Source: Collinsella sp.
GTDB taxonomy: Bacteria; Actinomycetota; Coriobacteriia; Coriobacteriales; Coriobacteriaceae
DNA: 11,660 nucleotides
Assembly (NCBI GenBank): GCA_014871665.1
Contig: WGSL01000059.1
Location: 1-11,660 of the forward strand
Direction: 5' to 3'
Shown here: positions 1 through 7,931 of the stretch, piece by piece
Layout: every line of letters begins with the position of its first letter
Numbering within the stretch: the first letter of the stretch is position 1
The notes under the pieces: model-generated
Seen by the model: the letters and a program-made list of their open reading frames with translations, nothing else
Told to the model about the DNA's origin: nothing
Database searches by the model: none
Made by a program: the position numbers and the translations under genes

Positions 1-320
1 TCAACGACGCGCCCGTGCTTACGCGCGCCGTTGTTGGCATTGCCATGGGCGCTTTGGGTGCTGACGCTGCGATCGAGGCCGCCGATGTCGTGCTCATGGA
101 CGACAAGCCGTCCAACATTTCCCGCGCGATCCGCGTGGCACGCAAGACCATGACGATCGTCTGGCAGAACATCATCTTTGCGTTGGGCGTTAAGCTGCTG
201 ATCCTTGTGCTGGCAGCGCTGGGCATCGCCAACATGTGGCTTGCCGTGTTCGGCGACGTAGGCGTGGCGATCATCGCCATCCTGAATGCCATGCGCGCGA
301 TGGGTGTCAAGAACCTGTAG
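1..320 (+). CDS. P1B-type heavy-metal ATPase (Zn/Cd/Pb type), C-terminal end
   Basis: This is the last 105 residues of a metal-exporting P-type ATPase; the rest lies left of the window. The visible protein opens with NDAPVL, the end of the hinge motif GDGxNDAPxL of the phosphorylation domain. It continues with GADAAIEAADVVLM, typical of the P domain, and ends in a pair of membrane helices (about residues 52-74 and 78-97 of the fragment). Those helices contain QNIIFALGVK (Lys64 of the fragment) and FGDVGVAIIAILNAMR (Asp85). In ZntA/CadA the equivalent Lys and Asp belong to the transmembrane site of the Zn/Cd/Pb subgroup (P1B-2), so export of zinc or a similar divalent cation is the likely role. 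The substrate is inferred from these two positions only. The stop is TAG. A metal-responsive repressor gene faces it downstream, but the two are convergent and not co-transcribed. Confidence 0.9.
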   Translation, partial: NDAPVLTRAVVGIAMGALGADAAIEAADVVLMDDKPSNISRAIRVARKTMTIVWQNIIFALGVKLLILVLAALGIANMWLAVFGDVGVAIIAILNAMRAMGVKNL

Positions 321-336
321 CGTTCGTGGGCTGTCC

Positions 337-463
337 GGCCGGGACCGGGCTTGGTTTTGAAAACGTCCTCGCGCATGAGGCCCGTCTTTCCTGCTCCTGC
401 GGAGCAACGGAAAGGCGGGCCTCGCGCTGTGGAATGTTTTCAAAACCAAACCCGGCCCCGGCC
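337..463. repeat. 127-bp near-palindromic intergenic element
   Basis: Two arms of about 55 nt read GGCCGGGaCCGGGcTTGGTTTT going in and its near-complement coming out, with scattered mismatches (centre near 400). The core TGCTCC-tgc-GGAGCA (392-406) continues the fold almost to the middle. Each arm also holds the small palindrome GTTTTGAAAAC. No U-tract follows on either strand, so it is not a textbook intrinsic terminator, though it lies between two convergent genes and could stop transcription from both. It could equally be a member of a dispersed palindromic repeat family, which a single window cannot show. Confidence 0.75.
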
Positions 464-599
464 TGCGGTGACGTAGCTGGCAGTTCTTGGGCATCGCTTG
501 CTGGCGGGGTTCCTTTGCTGAAATGGACTTGGCCGAAAGGGCCGCTGGTCCCGGTCGCTGGTTCGCGCTTTGCGCGAACTCCGCGCTACTGGGGGTTCG
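464..599. other. Non-coding spacer with two small hairpins
   Basis: No convincing gene is seen here. Two short perfect inverted repeats are present: GGCC-gaaag-GGCC at 531-543 and GTTCGCGC-ttt-GCGCGAAC at 561-579. The second lies about 20 bp past the repressor stop on the minus strand and could end that transcript, but it lacks a U-tract. Confidence 0.4.
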
Positions 600-989
600 T
601 TAGGATTCCGCCGCTTGGCCCGTCGCCTCGCCCCGGTTCAGCATCGCCCTCAGTTTCTCGAAGCTTTCCTCGCTTAGGCAGTGCTCCATGTGGCAGCCCT
701 CTTGCGACGCGACCTCAGCCGAAACACCCGCATCCTCTAGCAGCCCCACGAAAAAGCAGTGACGCTCCCACATTTGGCGAGCGACCTCCAGACCACGCTC
801 CGTCAGATGAACGTCGCGCTTGCCCATTTCGACATAGCCGCTGTTCTCCAGCGTCGCCATGGCTTTAGAGACGCTCGCCTTGGTCACACCCAGGTATTCG
901 GCGACGTCGATCGAGCGCACGATGCCCTGACGTTCCGACAGAACGTAGATCGATTCGAGATAGTCTTCTCCGGATTCACGTAGGGCCAT
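600..989 (-). CDS. Metal-dependent transcriptional repressor, DtxR/MntR family
   Basis: The 129-residue cytosolic DNA-binding protein represses metal-homeostasis genes when loaded with Fe(II) or Mn(II). Residues 5-65 form the winged helix-turn-helix (recognition region VTKASVSKAMATLENSGYVE), and residues 70-115 form the dimerisation and metal-binding domain. It has no SH3-like third domain, as in MntR (142 aa in B. subtilis). Aligned by eye, the metal ligands are D9, E12, H77, C99, E102 and H103 (EGCHMEHCLS). D9 resembles MntR, while C99 resembles Cys102 of the iron sensor DtxR, so the metal cannot be read off cleanly. I chose the ATG at 989 because GAAAGGCGG precedes it. The longer frame upstream has no ribosome site and would run through the operator. 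An operator cluster upstream suggests autoregulation. Confidence 0.9.
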   Translation of the reverse strand: MALRESGEDYLESIYVLSERQGIVRSIDVAEYLGVTKASVSKAMATLENSGYVEMGKRDVHLTERGLEVARQMWERHCFFVGLLEDAGVSAEVASQEGCHMEHCLSEESFEKLRAMLNRGEATGQAAES

Positions 990-1013
990 GGGCCGCCTTT
1001 CGCGATGATTGCT

Positions 1014-1096
1014 AGTTAGCCTTTGGATACTTTCCACGGCTAACTTTACCGCAAAAGTTGCCCATGTCTTACTACTTTGCCTAAAAGTTAGCCGTG
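1014..1096. promoter_or_regulatory. Candidate DtxR-family operator cluster of GGCTAACTTT half-sites
   Basis: A perfect 13-bp inverted repeat, CACGGCTAACTTT at 1035-1047 and its complement at 1084-1096, flanks a 36-nt spacer. Two further half-site-like copies lie at 1014-1021 (GTTAGCC) and 1053-1062 (rc GGCAACTTTT). GGCTAAC matches half of the known DtxR/IdeR consensus TTAGGTTAGSCTAACCTAA. The cluster sits 25-107 bp upstream of the repressor start, so negative autoregulation is the simplest reading. I could not assign a clear -10/-35 pair inside it. Confidence 0.6.
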
Positions 1097-1117
1097 TTTC
1101 ACAAAACGTGCGGGACG

Positions 1118-1154
1118 AAAACAAAATGGGGACGCCCCGCAAGGAGTGTCCCCA
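1118..1154 (-). terminator. Intrinsic terminator of the ABC-F/HAD unit
   Basis: Read on the minus strand, a 7-bp stem TGGGGAC...GTCCCCA (1148-1154 with 1127-1133) with a 14-nt loop is followed by the T-rich tract ATTTTGTTTTCG. It starts 23 bp after the HAD stop codon and precedes the repressor operator. Confidence 0.65.
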
Positions 1155-1176
1155 GGTGCCAGGTGCCGGCCCGCAG

Positions 1177-1947
1177 CTACACGAGTCCAAAGTGCTTCGC
1201 AGCGTTGTAGATGCCGTCGTCGTCCACGGCAGTTGTCACATAGGTCGCCGCAGCTTTCACCGTGTCCTGTGCGTTACCCATGGCCACGCTCGTGCCCACG
1301 GCGGAAAACATCGATAGGTCGTTCTCGCCGTCGCCAAAGGCGATCGCCTCGCTCGCGTCGATATCCAGGCGCTCCAGCGTCGCCGCCACACCCAGGTCCT
1401 TGCCGCCGTTAGCGGGAATAATGTCGCAGAACAGGTCGCACCAGCGCGTGGTGAGCGAATGCGACACGGCATCGGTCACGACATGCTCGTCGGCCGGATC
1501 AACAAAGGCGCAAAACTGGTAGACCGGTGCGTCAAAGGCGTGCTCAAACGGCTCCTCGTGATAGACGATTCCCGCGTTGCTGCCAGCCGTCACCACGCGC
1601 TCGGACAGGCGGTTCACAAACGAGTTCTCGCCCTGCATGCACAGCGAGTCATAGCACCCCTGCGCCACCTGGTCCACGATCACCGCAACGTCGTCCGGAT
1701 CGATCGGACAGCTGCGGTAAACCCCCTCGGCATCAAAGCAGTGCTGACCCGAAAGCGTAATGTACGCATCCCAACCCAGGTCGAACAGCCAATCCGGCAT
1801 CTGGTAGGTCGGGCGACCCGTGGCGATTACGCACGCGATCCCCTGCTCGCGAAAGCTGTCGAGCACCCGCTGCGCCGACGCCGGAATCTGGTGGGTCTTA
1901 AAACTCAGCAGCGTGCCGTCGATATCGAAAAACGCGGCTTTGATCAT
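1177..1947 (-). CDS. Cof-type HAD-superfamily (IIB) phosphatase
   Basis: The 256-residue soluble hydrolase should dephosphorylate a small phosphorylated metabolite such as a sugar phosphate or cofactor; the substrate cannot be told from sequence. HAD motif I is FFDIDGT (nucleophile D8, acid/base D10). Motif II is ATGRP (about 42-46). The motif III lysine lies in NGGKDLG, and motif IV is GDGENDLSM. A type IIB cap fills the stretch between motifs II and III. The length suits the Cof/YidA/YbiV group. The ATG at 1947 has a GA-rich ribosome site (GAGGAGTAGGCGAGG) and begins only 6 bp after the ABC-F stop, so the two genes are almost certainly one transcript, ending at the hairpin near 1118-1154. 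Confidence 0.92.
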   Translation of the reverse strand: MIKAAFFDIDGTLLSFKTHQIPASAQRVLDSFREQGIACVIATGRPTYQMPDWLFDLGWDAYITLSGQHCFDAEGVYRSCPIDPDDVAVIVDQVAQGCYDSLCMQGENSFVNRLSERVVTAGSNAGIVYHEEPFEHAFDAPVYQFCAFVDPADEHVVTDAVSHSLTTRWCDLFCDIIPANGGKDLGVAATLERLDIDASEAIAFGDGENDLSMFSAVGTSVAMGNAQDTVKAAATYVTTAVDDDGIYNAAKHFGLV

Positions 1948-1953
1948 CCTCGC

Positions 1954-3813
1954 CTACTCCTCGCCCTCGAGCTTTTCGCTCGCCTCGAGCCACGCCATCT
2001 CCAGCTCGTCCATGGCAGCGTGAGCCTCGTCGATCTTTGCCTGCTGCTCGCCGAGCGCCGTGTAGTTGGTGGGATCGACTTGGGCCATCGCGGCCTCGGC
2101 CTCCTCAACGCGGGTGCGCTGCGTCTCCATCTTGCGCTCGAGCGAACTCACCTCGCGGCGGAGCTTCTGGCGCTCGGCGTTGGACAGGCCGTTGGGCTGA
2201 CCGCTCGACTTGGGCTTTTCGGCCGCAGCTGCCGCGGCACCGGTGTCAAACGTGCCGGTCTTGGCGCTCGGCGCGCCCACGGGCTCGCCCTCGGCGGTAG
2301 CGTTGCACAGGCGCAGGTACTGGTCCACGCCGCCGGGCATATGCGTCAGATGGCCATCGAGCAGCGCCCACTGTTGGTCGGTCACGCGCTCCATCAAAAA
2401 GCGATCGTGCGTCACCAGGATCAGCGTGCCGGGCCAGCCGTCCAGCAGGTCCTCGACAATCGCGAGCATGTCGGTATCCAGGTCGTTGCCCGGCTCGTCC
2501 AAGATGAGCACGTTGGGCTCGTCCAGAATCGTCAGCAACAGCGACAGGCGACGGCGCTGGCCGCCCGAAAGATCGCCGATGCGGCTCCAGAGCTGCTGCG
2601 TCGTAAAGCCCAGACGCTCGCAGAGCTTCTCGGGCGAAGTCTCCTTGCCGTCGATGACGTAGTACTTCTTATAGTTGCCGAGCACCTCGCGGATCGTGTC
2701 GCCCATGTAGGGCTTGAGCTCCTCGAGCTGCTGCGACAGCACGCCAAAGCGCACTGTCTGGCCAATCTTCACGCGGCCGCGCGTGGGTTCAATCTTGCCC
2801 TGGATCACGTCGAGCAGCGTCGACTTACCGGCGCCGTTCTCGCCCAAAAGGCCATAGCGGTCGCCCGCACCAATGAGCCAGGTCACATCGGTGAGCACCT
2901 GCTTGGGCGCGCCGTCGGTATCGGCATAGCCGGCATCCACGTCGACCACATCGATAACCTGCTTGCCCAAGCGGCTCACGGCCAGGCGCTTGAGCTCCAG
3001 CTCGTCACGCACGGGCGGCACGTCGGCGATCAGCTCACGAGCGGCATCCACGCGAAACTTGGGCTTGGTGGAACGAGCCTGGGCACCGCGGCTCAGCCAC
3101 GCGAGCTCCTTGCGCGCCATGTTGCGACGGCGCTCCTCGGTAACGGCGGCCATGCGGTCGCGCTCCACGCGCTGCAGGATGTAGGCCGAGTAACCGCCCT
3201 CGAAGGGGTCGACCTGGCCGTCGTGGACCTCCCACATGCTGGTGCAGACCTCGTCCAAGAACCAACGGTCATGCGTGACCACGAGCATGGCGCCCTGGCC
3301 ACGCTGCCAGCGGGCCTTTAAGTGACGCGCGAGCCAGTTGATGGTGCGCATGTCCAGGTGGTTGGTGGGCTCGTCGAGCATGAGCACGTCGTAGTCGCCG
3401 ATCAGCAGGCGCGCGAGGTCCACGCGACGGCGCTGGCCGCCCGAAAGCTCGCCCACCGTGCCCTCCCAGGGCACATCGCTAATAAGGCCGGCCAGAATCT
3501 GGCGCGTGCGGGGGCTCGACGCCCACTCGTACTCGGGGACGTCACCCACAACGGCATGATGCACGGTGTCGGTATCGACCAGCTGGTCCTTTTGGCCGAG
3601 TAGACCGATCGTGGTGCCGCGACGGTGCGTCACGCGGCCGTCGTCGGGCTCCAACGTGCCGGCGAGCACGCTCAGCAGCGTCGACTTACCGTCGCCGTTT
3701 TTACCGACAATACCAATACGGTCGCCCTCGCCCACGCCGAGCGTAACGCTATCGAAAATATGCTTGGTGGGAAACTCTAGGCTGACGGAATCGCATCCCA
3801 AAAGAATCGCCAT
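1954..3813 (-). CDS. ABC-F family ATPase, Uup-like
   Basis: The 619-residue cytosolic protein has two ATP-binding domains and no membrane segment, so it is not a transporter. ABC-F proteins act on the ribosome. The first domain has Walker A GKNGDGKS (37-44), signature LSGGQ (123-127) and Walker B LMLDEPTNHLD (from 144). The second has GENGAGKS (324-331), LSGGQ (415-419) and LILDEPGNDLD (from 436). The linker carries a basic stretch SRGAQARSTKPKFRVDAA (about 241-258), as in Uup. An Ala/Lys/Ser-rich tether (about 520-543) leads to a C-terminal coiled coil (about 545-617), also a Uup trait. The ATG at 3813 follows AAGGAG with good spacing; upstream in-frame sequence has no such site. Uup is linked to ribosome function and to DNA-repair phenotypes. 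Nothing here marks it as an antibiotic-resistance ABC-F. Confidence 0.88.
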   Translation of the reverse strand: MAILLGCDSVSLEFPTKHIFDSVTLGVGEGDRIGIVGKNGDGKSTLLSVLAGTLEPDDGRVTHRRGTTIGLLGQKDQLVDTDTVHHAVVGDVPEYEWASSPRTRQILAGLISDVPWEGTVGELSGGQRRRVDLARLLIGDYDVLMLDEPTNHLDMRTINWLARHLKARWQRGQGAMLVVTHDRWFLDEVCTSMWEVHDGQVDPFEGGYSAYILQRVERDRMAAVTEERRRNMARKELAWLSRGAQARSTKPKFRVDAARELIADVPPVRDELELKRLAVSRLGKQVIDVVDVDAGYADTDGAPKQVLTDVTWLIGAGDRYGLLGENGAGKSTLLDVIQGKIEPTRGRVKIGQTVRFGVLSQQLEELKPYMGDTIREVLGNYKKYYVIDGKETSPEKLCERLGFTTQQLWSRIGDLSGGQRRRLSLLLTILDEPNVLILDEPGNDLDTDMLAIVEDLLDGWPGTLILVTHDRFLMERVTDQQWALLDGHLTHMPGGVDQYLRLCNATAEGEPVGAPSAKTGTFDTGAAAAAAEKPKSSGQPNGLSNAERQKLRREVSSLERKMETQRTRVEEAEAAMAQVDPTNYTALGEQQAKIDEAHAAMDELEMAWLEASEKLEGEE

Positions 3814-3848
3814 ATGCCCTGCTCCTTCGTAGAAATTCAACGTTGTCC

Positions 3849-3854
3849 ATGATA
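3849..3854 (-). promoter_or_regulatory. Possible -10 element for the ABC-F/HAD unit
   Basis: On the minus strand TATCAT lies about 36 bp upstream of the ABC-F start codon and just downstream of the pst terminator. No good -35 match is visible at 17-18 bp, so the call rests on one hexamer and position. Confidence 0.3.
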
Positions 3855-3879
3855 GCAGCGAAAAGGCGGGTCGCACACG

Positions 3880-3922
3880 ACACAAAAAGGCGGGCCATCT
3901 CCCGCAAGAGATGACCCGCCTC
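3880..3922 (-). terminator. Strong intrinsic terminator of the pst operon
   Basis: On the minus strand a 13-bp stem GGCGGGtCATCTC / GAGATGgCCCGCC (3908-3920 with 3889-3901, one G-T wobble) closes a 6-nt loop TTGCGG and runs into TTTTTGTG. It lies about 55 bp past the pstB stop and separates the pst operon from the ABC-F gene on the same strand. Confidence 0.9.
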
Positions 3923-3976
3923 TCCAATCAGTCCTGCGGCAACCGTGGCCGCTGCAGGCCTCAAGCATGTCCCGGA

Positions 3977-4845
<869 letters not shown>

Positions 4846-4849
<4 letters not shown>

Positions 4850-5772
4850 TCGGCCGTCATCTTCCTTGCCAGTTGCTTGCCCACGATGCGGGCGATTACG
4901 TTAAACAGCAGCACGCAGATCATCAGCAGTGCGGCGGTGCCCCAGACGATCTGCTGGGCCTCGGGGCTGCCCTCGCCATAGATCTTGTAGATGTGCACGG
5001 CGAGCGACTCGCCGGGACGGAACACGTTCCAAGCGCAGGTGGGGCTCGACAGGTTAAAGCTCAAGAAGTTCAGGCGAACCGGCGAGCTCATACCCGAGGT
5101 AAAAAGCAGTGCTGCGGCCTCGCCAAAGACGCGGCCGGCCGAAAGCACGATGCCGGTCACGATGGCGGGCATGGCCTCGGGAATCAGAATGTGCAGCGTG
5201 GCTTCCCAGCGAGTGAGGCCCATGGCCAGGCACGCATCGCGCTGGGCCTGCGGCACGTCCTCGAGCGCCTGCTGGATCACGCGCACCAGGATGGGGATGT
5301 TGAACATGGTGAGCGCGACGGCGCCGGAGATGATGGAGTACTTCCAGCCCAGCTGCACCGAGAACACCAGAAAACCGAACATGCCGACGACGATGGAAGG
5401 CAGCGAGGACAACGTCTCGATGGCGGTGGAGGCGATGTCGCGGATGGGTCCGTCCGGCGCGTACTCAACCAAAAAGACCGCTCCGCCCAGGCTGATGGGC
5501 ACCGAGATGATCAGGGTGATCAGCAGCAGGTAGAACGAGTCGAACAGCTGGTAGAGCACGCCGCCCTGCGTTCCGTTGGCGCGCGACGGCTCCGTGAGAA
5601 AGCCCGGCTGGAACAGCGTCGAGATGCCCTCGAACAGGATATAGGCCACCATGGAGACGACGATGAGCATGACGATGGCGACGATCGCCGTCAACACGCC
5701 CGTGGCGAAGCGGTCCTGCTTTTGGACACGCCCGAGCCTCGCCTCGTCGATGTGGATACGCGTGCTAGCCAC
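4846..5772 (-). CDS. pstA: Phosphate ABC transporter permease PstA
   Basis: PstA (308 aa) is one of the two membrane permeases that form the phosphate channel with PstC. Hydrophobic segments lie at about 25-48, 72-103, 122-142, 148-165, 202-225 and 274-296. The EAA loop that contacts PstB is ALEDVPQAQRDACLAMGLTRWEATLHILIPEA (about 169-200). I chose the GTG at 5772 because AAGGGGGCGAAGG lies just upstream; it overlaps the pstC stop in GTGGCTAG. A TTG at 5796 would add eight residues (AARGRR...), but no better ribosome site supports it. The 8-bp overlap with pstC and 4-bp overlap with pstB point to coupled translation. Confidence 0.93.
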
Positions 5773-6673
5773 GAGCCTTCGCCCCCTTGCGGCCAATGAG
5801 ATGGATGATCAGGATGAAGATGAGACTCATGCCCATCAGCAGCAGGCCGAGCGCCCACAGAACATCGTCTTGGGCCGAGCCCTCGGCATAGACTGCCATG
5901 GACGTGGTGAGCGTGGTGGTGATGGTGGACGCCGGCGACAGCAGCGACGTCGGCATGGCCTCGATGCCGCCGATGACCATGCGCACGGCGAGCGTCTCGC
6001 CAAAGGCGCGGGTCATGCCCAAGATAACCGCGGTCATGAGCGACGGCATGGCGGACTTGAGCACCACGTGCCAGATGGTCTGCCAGCGGGTGTAGCCCAG
6101 CGCGAGCGAGCCCTGGCGGTAGCCGTCGGGCACGGCGCGCAGGCCATCGACCGAAAGCGTGGTCATCGTCGGCAGAATCATGACCGCCAGCACGATGGCG
6201 CCGGGCAAGATGCCCAGGCCCGTGCTTACGTGGAAAACGCTCTTCATAAGGCCGACGACCACGTGAAAGCCGATCAGGCCAAAGACAACCGAGGGAATAC
6301 CGGTCAAAAGCTCAATAAGCGGCTGAAAGACCTTGGAACCAAACTTAGGCTGGATCTCGACCGCAAAGATGGCAGAGCCGATAGCGATGGGCAGTGCGAT
6401 GAGCGTGGAGAGTACCATGACCGCAAACGAGGTGACGATCAGGGGCAGGGCGCCGGTGTAAGGCAGACCGTTTTCGGCTGTGTTAGCCAGGTCCCACTTG
6501 GTACCGGTGAAGAACTCGACGACCGAAACGCCATCCTTAACAAAAGCCGAGAGGCCCTTTTGGGCGACCATGAAGATAAGCGCGGCAACAACAAGCGTCA
6601 CGAGCGCTACGCACGCGCCCGTGACGCCCAGGCCCACGTTCTCAAGGTCGCGCTTTGGCAGCTGTTTTGCCAT
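5765..6673 (-). CDS. pstC: Phosphate ABC transporter permease PstC
   Basis: PstC (302 aa) is the second membrane permease of the high-affinity phosphate importer. Hydrophobic helices are visible at about 15-37, 75-105, 119-143, 152-174, 207-230 and 270-294. The EAA loop is LRAVPDGYRQGSLALGYTRWQTIWHVVLKSAMPS (about 178-211). The periplasm-side stretch with FFTGTKWDLA after the first helix is a PstC hallmark. The ATG at 6673 follows GGAAAGG with good spacing. It begins 25 bp after the pstS stop with no terminator between, so it is co-transcribed with pstS. Its stop lies within the start region of pstA. Confidence 0.96.
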   Translation of the reverse strand: MAKQLPKRDLENVGLGVTGACVALVTLVVAALIFMVAQKGLSAFVKDGVSVVEFFTGTKWDLANTAENGLPYTGALPLIVTSFAVMVLSTLIALPIAIGSAIFAVEIQPKFGSKVFQPLIELLTGIPSVVFGLIGFHVVVGLMKSVFHVSTGLGILPGAIVLAVMILPTMTTLSVDGLRAVPDGYRQGSLALGYTRWQTIWHVVLKSAMPSLMTAVILGMTRAFGETLAVRMVIGGIEAMPTSLLSPASTITTTLTTSMAVYAEGSAQDDVLWALGLLLMGMSLIFILIIHLIGRKGAKARG

Positions 6674-6698
6674 TGCAAACCTTTCCGGGGGCGATTAC

Positions 6699-7637
6699 CT
6701 ATTTAGCGGAGACCTTACCGCTGGCGTCCTTGACGACCTTCATGGCAGAGACGGGGATGAAGCCCTGCTCCTCGACAAGCTTGCCCTGGACGTCGTCGGA
6801 AAGCATAAAGTCCAGGAAGGCCTTGGTGGCCTCGTCTGCGTCCTTGGCGCAGTACATGTGCTCGGTAGCCCAGATCTTGAAGGAGTCGTCGGTGACGTTC
6901 TTGCTCTTGGGCTCGACGCCCTCGACCTTGACGGCGTTGAACTTGGAGTCGTCGAAGTGCGAGAAGTCCAGGTAGGAGATGGCGTTGTCGGTACTGGCCA
7001 TCTGGGTCTGGACGTCGCCGGACTTGTCGAGCTCGGCGTCGCCCTTAAAGTCGACGGCCTCGTCGCCAAAGACGGCGGCCTCGAAGGTGGCGCGGGTACC
7101 GGAGCCGGCCTTGCGGTTGAGAACGACGATCTTGGCGTCGTCGCCGCCGACCTCCTTCCAGTTGGTGATCTGGCCAGAGAAGATGCCCTTGAGCTGCTCG
7201 AGGGACAGATCGTCGACCGTCACGTTCTTGGAGACGACGGGGCCCATGCCCACGACGGCGACCTCGTGATCGACGAGGTTCTTGACCTGGTCGGCCTCGA
7301 GCTTGGTCTCGGCGAAGACGTCGGAGTTACCGATGGTGACGGTGCCGGCGGCGACAGCGGTCAGGCCCTTGCCCGAACCGTTACCCGAGCCGGAGACGGA
7401 GACATCGGGGTTGGCGTCCATGAACTTCTCGGCAGCGGCCTCGACGAGAGCCTGGAACGAAGAGGCACCGTCGTAGGTCACCTCGCCGGAGACGGACTCG
7501 GCAGCAGCGGCGCTACCCTTGTCGGCGGCGTCGGATGCGCCAGAGCCGCCGCAACCAACGAGACCGAGACCGACGATGCTGGCAAGACCACCAGCGAGGC
7601 CGAGGAACTGACGACGAGAATAAGCCTGATCGAGCAT
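6699..7637 (-). CDS. pstS: Phosphate-binding lipoprotein PstS with Tat-type signal
   Basis: PstS (312 aa) is the extracellular, membrane-anchored protein that captures phosphate and delivers it to PstCA. The N-terminus SRRQFLGLAGGLASIVGLGLVGC has a twin-arginine motif (R8-R9, then QFL) and a lipobox LVG-C29, so export by Tat and lipidation at C29 are predicted. A Gly/Ser/Ala-rich tether (30-48) leads to the binding domain from about residue 52. Phosphate-contact signatures include the SGNGSGKG stretch (about 84-91), GNSDVF (103-108) and KAGSGTR (176-182). The ATG at 7637 follows AAAGGAAG. An upstream in-frame start would add 30 non-signal residues ahead of the Tat motif and is rejected. It heads the operon, and a Pho-box-like repeat lies about 150 bp upstream. 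Confidence 0.95.
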   Translation of the reverse strand: MLDQAYSRRQFLGLAGGLASIVGLGLVGCGGSGASDAADKGSAAAAESVSGEVTYDGASSFQALVEAAAEKFMDANPDVSVSGSGNGSGKGLTAVAAGTVTIGNSDVFAETKLEADQVKNLVDHEVAVVGMGPVVSKNVTVDDLSLEQLKGIFSGQITNWKEVGGDDAKIVVLNRKAGSGTRATFEAAVFGDEAVDFKGDAELDKSGDVQTQMASTDNAISYLDFSHFDDSKFNAVKVEGVEPKSKNVTDDSFKIWATEHMYCAKDADEATKAFLDFMLSDDVQGKLVEEQGFIPVSAMKVVKDASGKVSAK

Positions 7638-7728
7638 GATCTTCCTTTCATACATGCGAATCGCGGGCACCCTGCCCGCTTTGCTGTTTGGAAAGATACG
7701 GCCCCGACCGGGCAGCACCAGCGCCAAC

Positions 7729-7766
7729 TGCGGTTTTTTACGGGCATCTGATAGACCCTTACCGCA
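7729..7766 (-). other. Possible stem-loop in the pstS leader
   Basis: TGCGGT (7729-7734) and ACCGCA (7761-7766) form a perfect 6-bp outer stem, with GGG/CCC inside (7742-7744, 7756-7758). On the minus strand the structure ends about 90 nt before the pstS start. It could be part of the 5' leader, but no known riboswitch is recognised. Confidence 0.3.
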
Positions 7767-7783
7767 AGCGCAGCACGGCCTTT

Positions 7784-7800
7784 ACAAACGAATAACAAAC
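7784..7800 (-). promoter_or_regulatory. Candidate Pho box upstream of pstS
   Basis: On the minus strand GTTTGT-TATTC-GTTTGT is an exact hexamer direct repeat with 11-bp periodicity, the spacing used by PhoB/PhoP response regulators. It is about 147 bp upstream of the pstS start, the expected target of phosphate-starvation control. No matching -10 at the usual distance could be named, so function is inferred. Confidence 0.45.
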
Positions 7801-7831
7801 CCGCCACCAAGCATGGCCCGCCTTTTACACC

Positions 7832-7911
7832 AATAAAAACAAAGTTGCGGTGAAATAGTTCCTGGTTGGCCATCAAATGACCCATTCTAGGAACTATTCC
7901 ACCGCAACTTA
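7832..7911 (-). terminator. Palindromic repeat copy 1, acting as terminator of the dipeptidase gene
   Basis: A 22-bp stem, AAGTTGCGGTGaAATAGTTCCT at 7842-7863 against 7889-7910 (one mismatch), closes a 25-nt loop. On the minus strand it starts 22 bp after the M20 stop and is followed by TTTGTTTTTATTGG, a usable U-tract. The outer part of the stem recurs after degV (11117-11183), so this is also a dispersed repeat. Confidence 0.75.
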
Positions 7912-7931
7912 GATTGGGAAACCGCGTAACC

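Noticed and set aside
236..868. 210-codon + frame across the palindrome and the repressor gene
   Set aside because: It crosses a structured intergenic repeat and runs antisense to the repressor; the composition is Pro/Arg/Ser-rich.
1014..1096. CRISPR-like array made of the GGCTAACTTT copies
   Set aside because: The copies are short, in mixed orientation and irregularly spaced, with no cas genes; operator half-sites explain them better.
1459..3321. 620-codon open frame on the + strand
   Set aside because: It lies antisense to the HAD and ABC-F genes, which have complete catalytic motifs. Its product is Arg/His/Ala/Leu-rich without recognisable motifs, as expected of high-GC antisense frames.
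6480..7751. 423-codon open frame on the + strand opposite pstS
   Set aside because: The Gly/Val/Leu/Asp-rich low-complexity product has no family features and is the shadow of pstS codon use.
7638..7830. Riboswitch upstream of pstS
   Set aside because: Only weak stems are visible and no known aptamer pattern was recognised.
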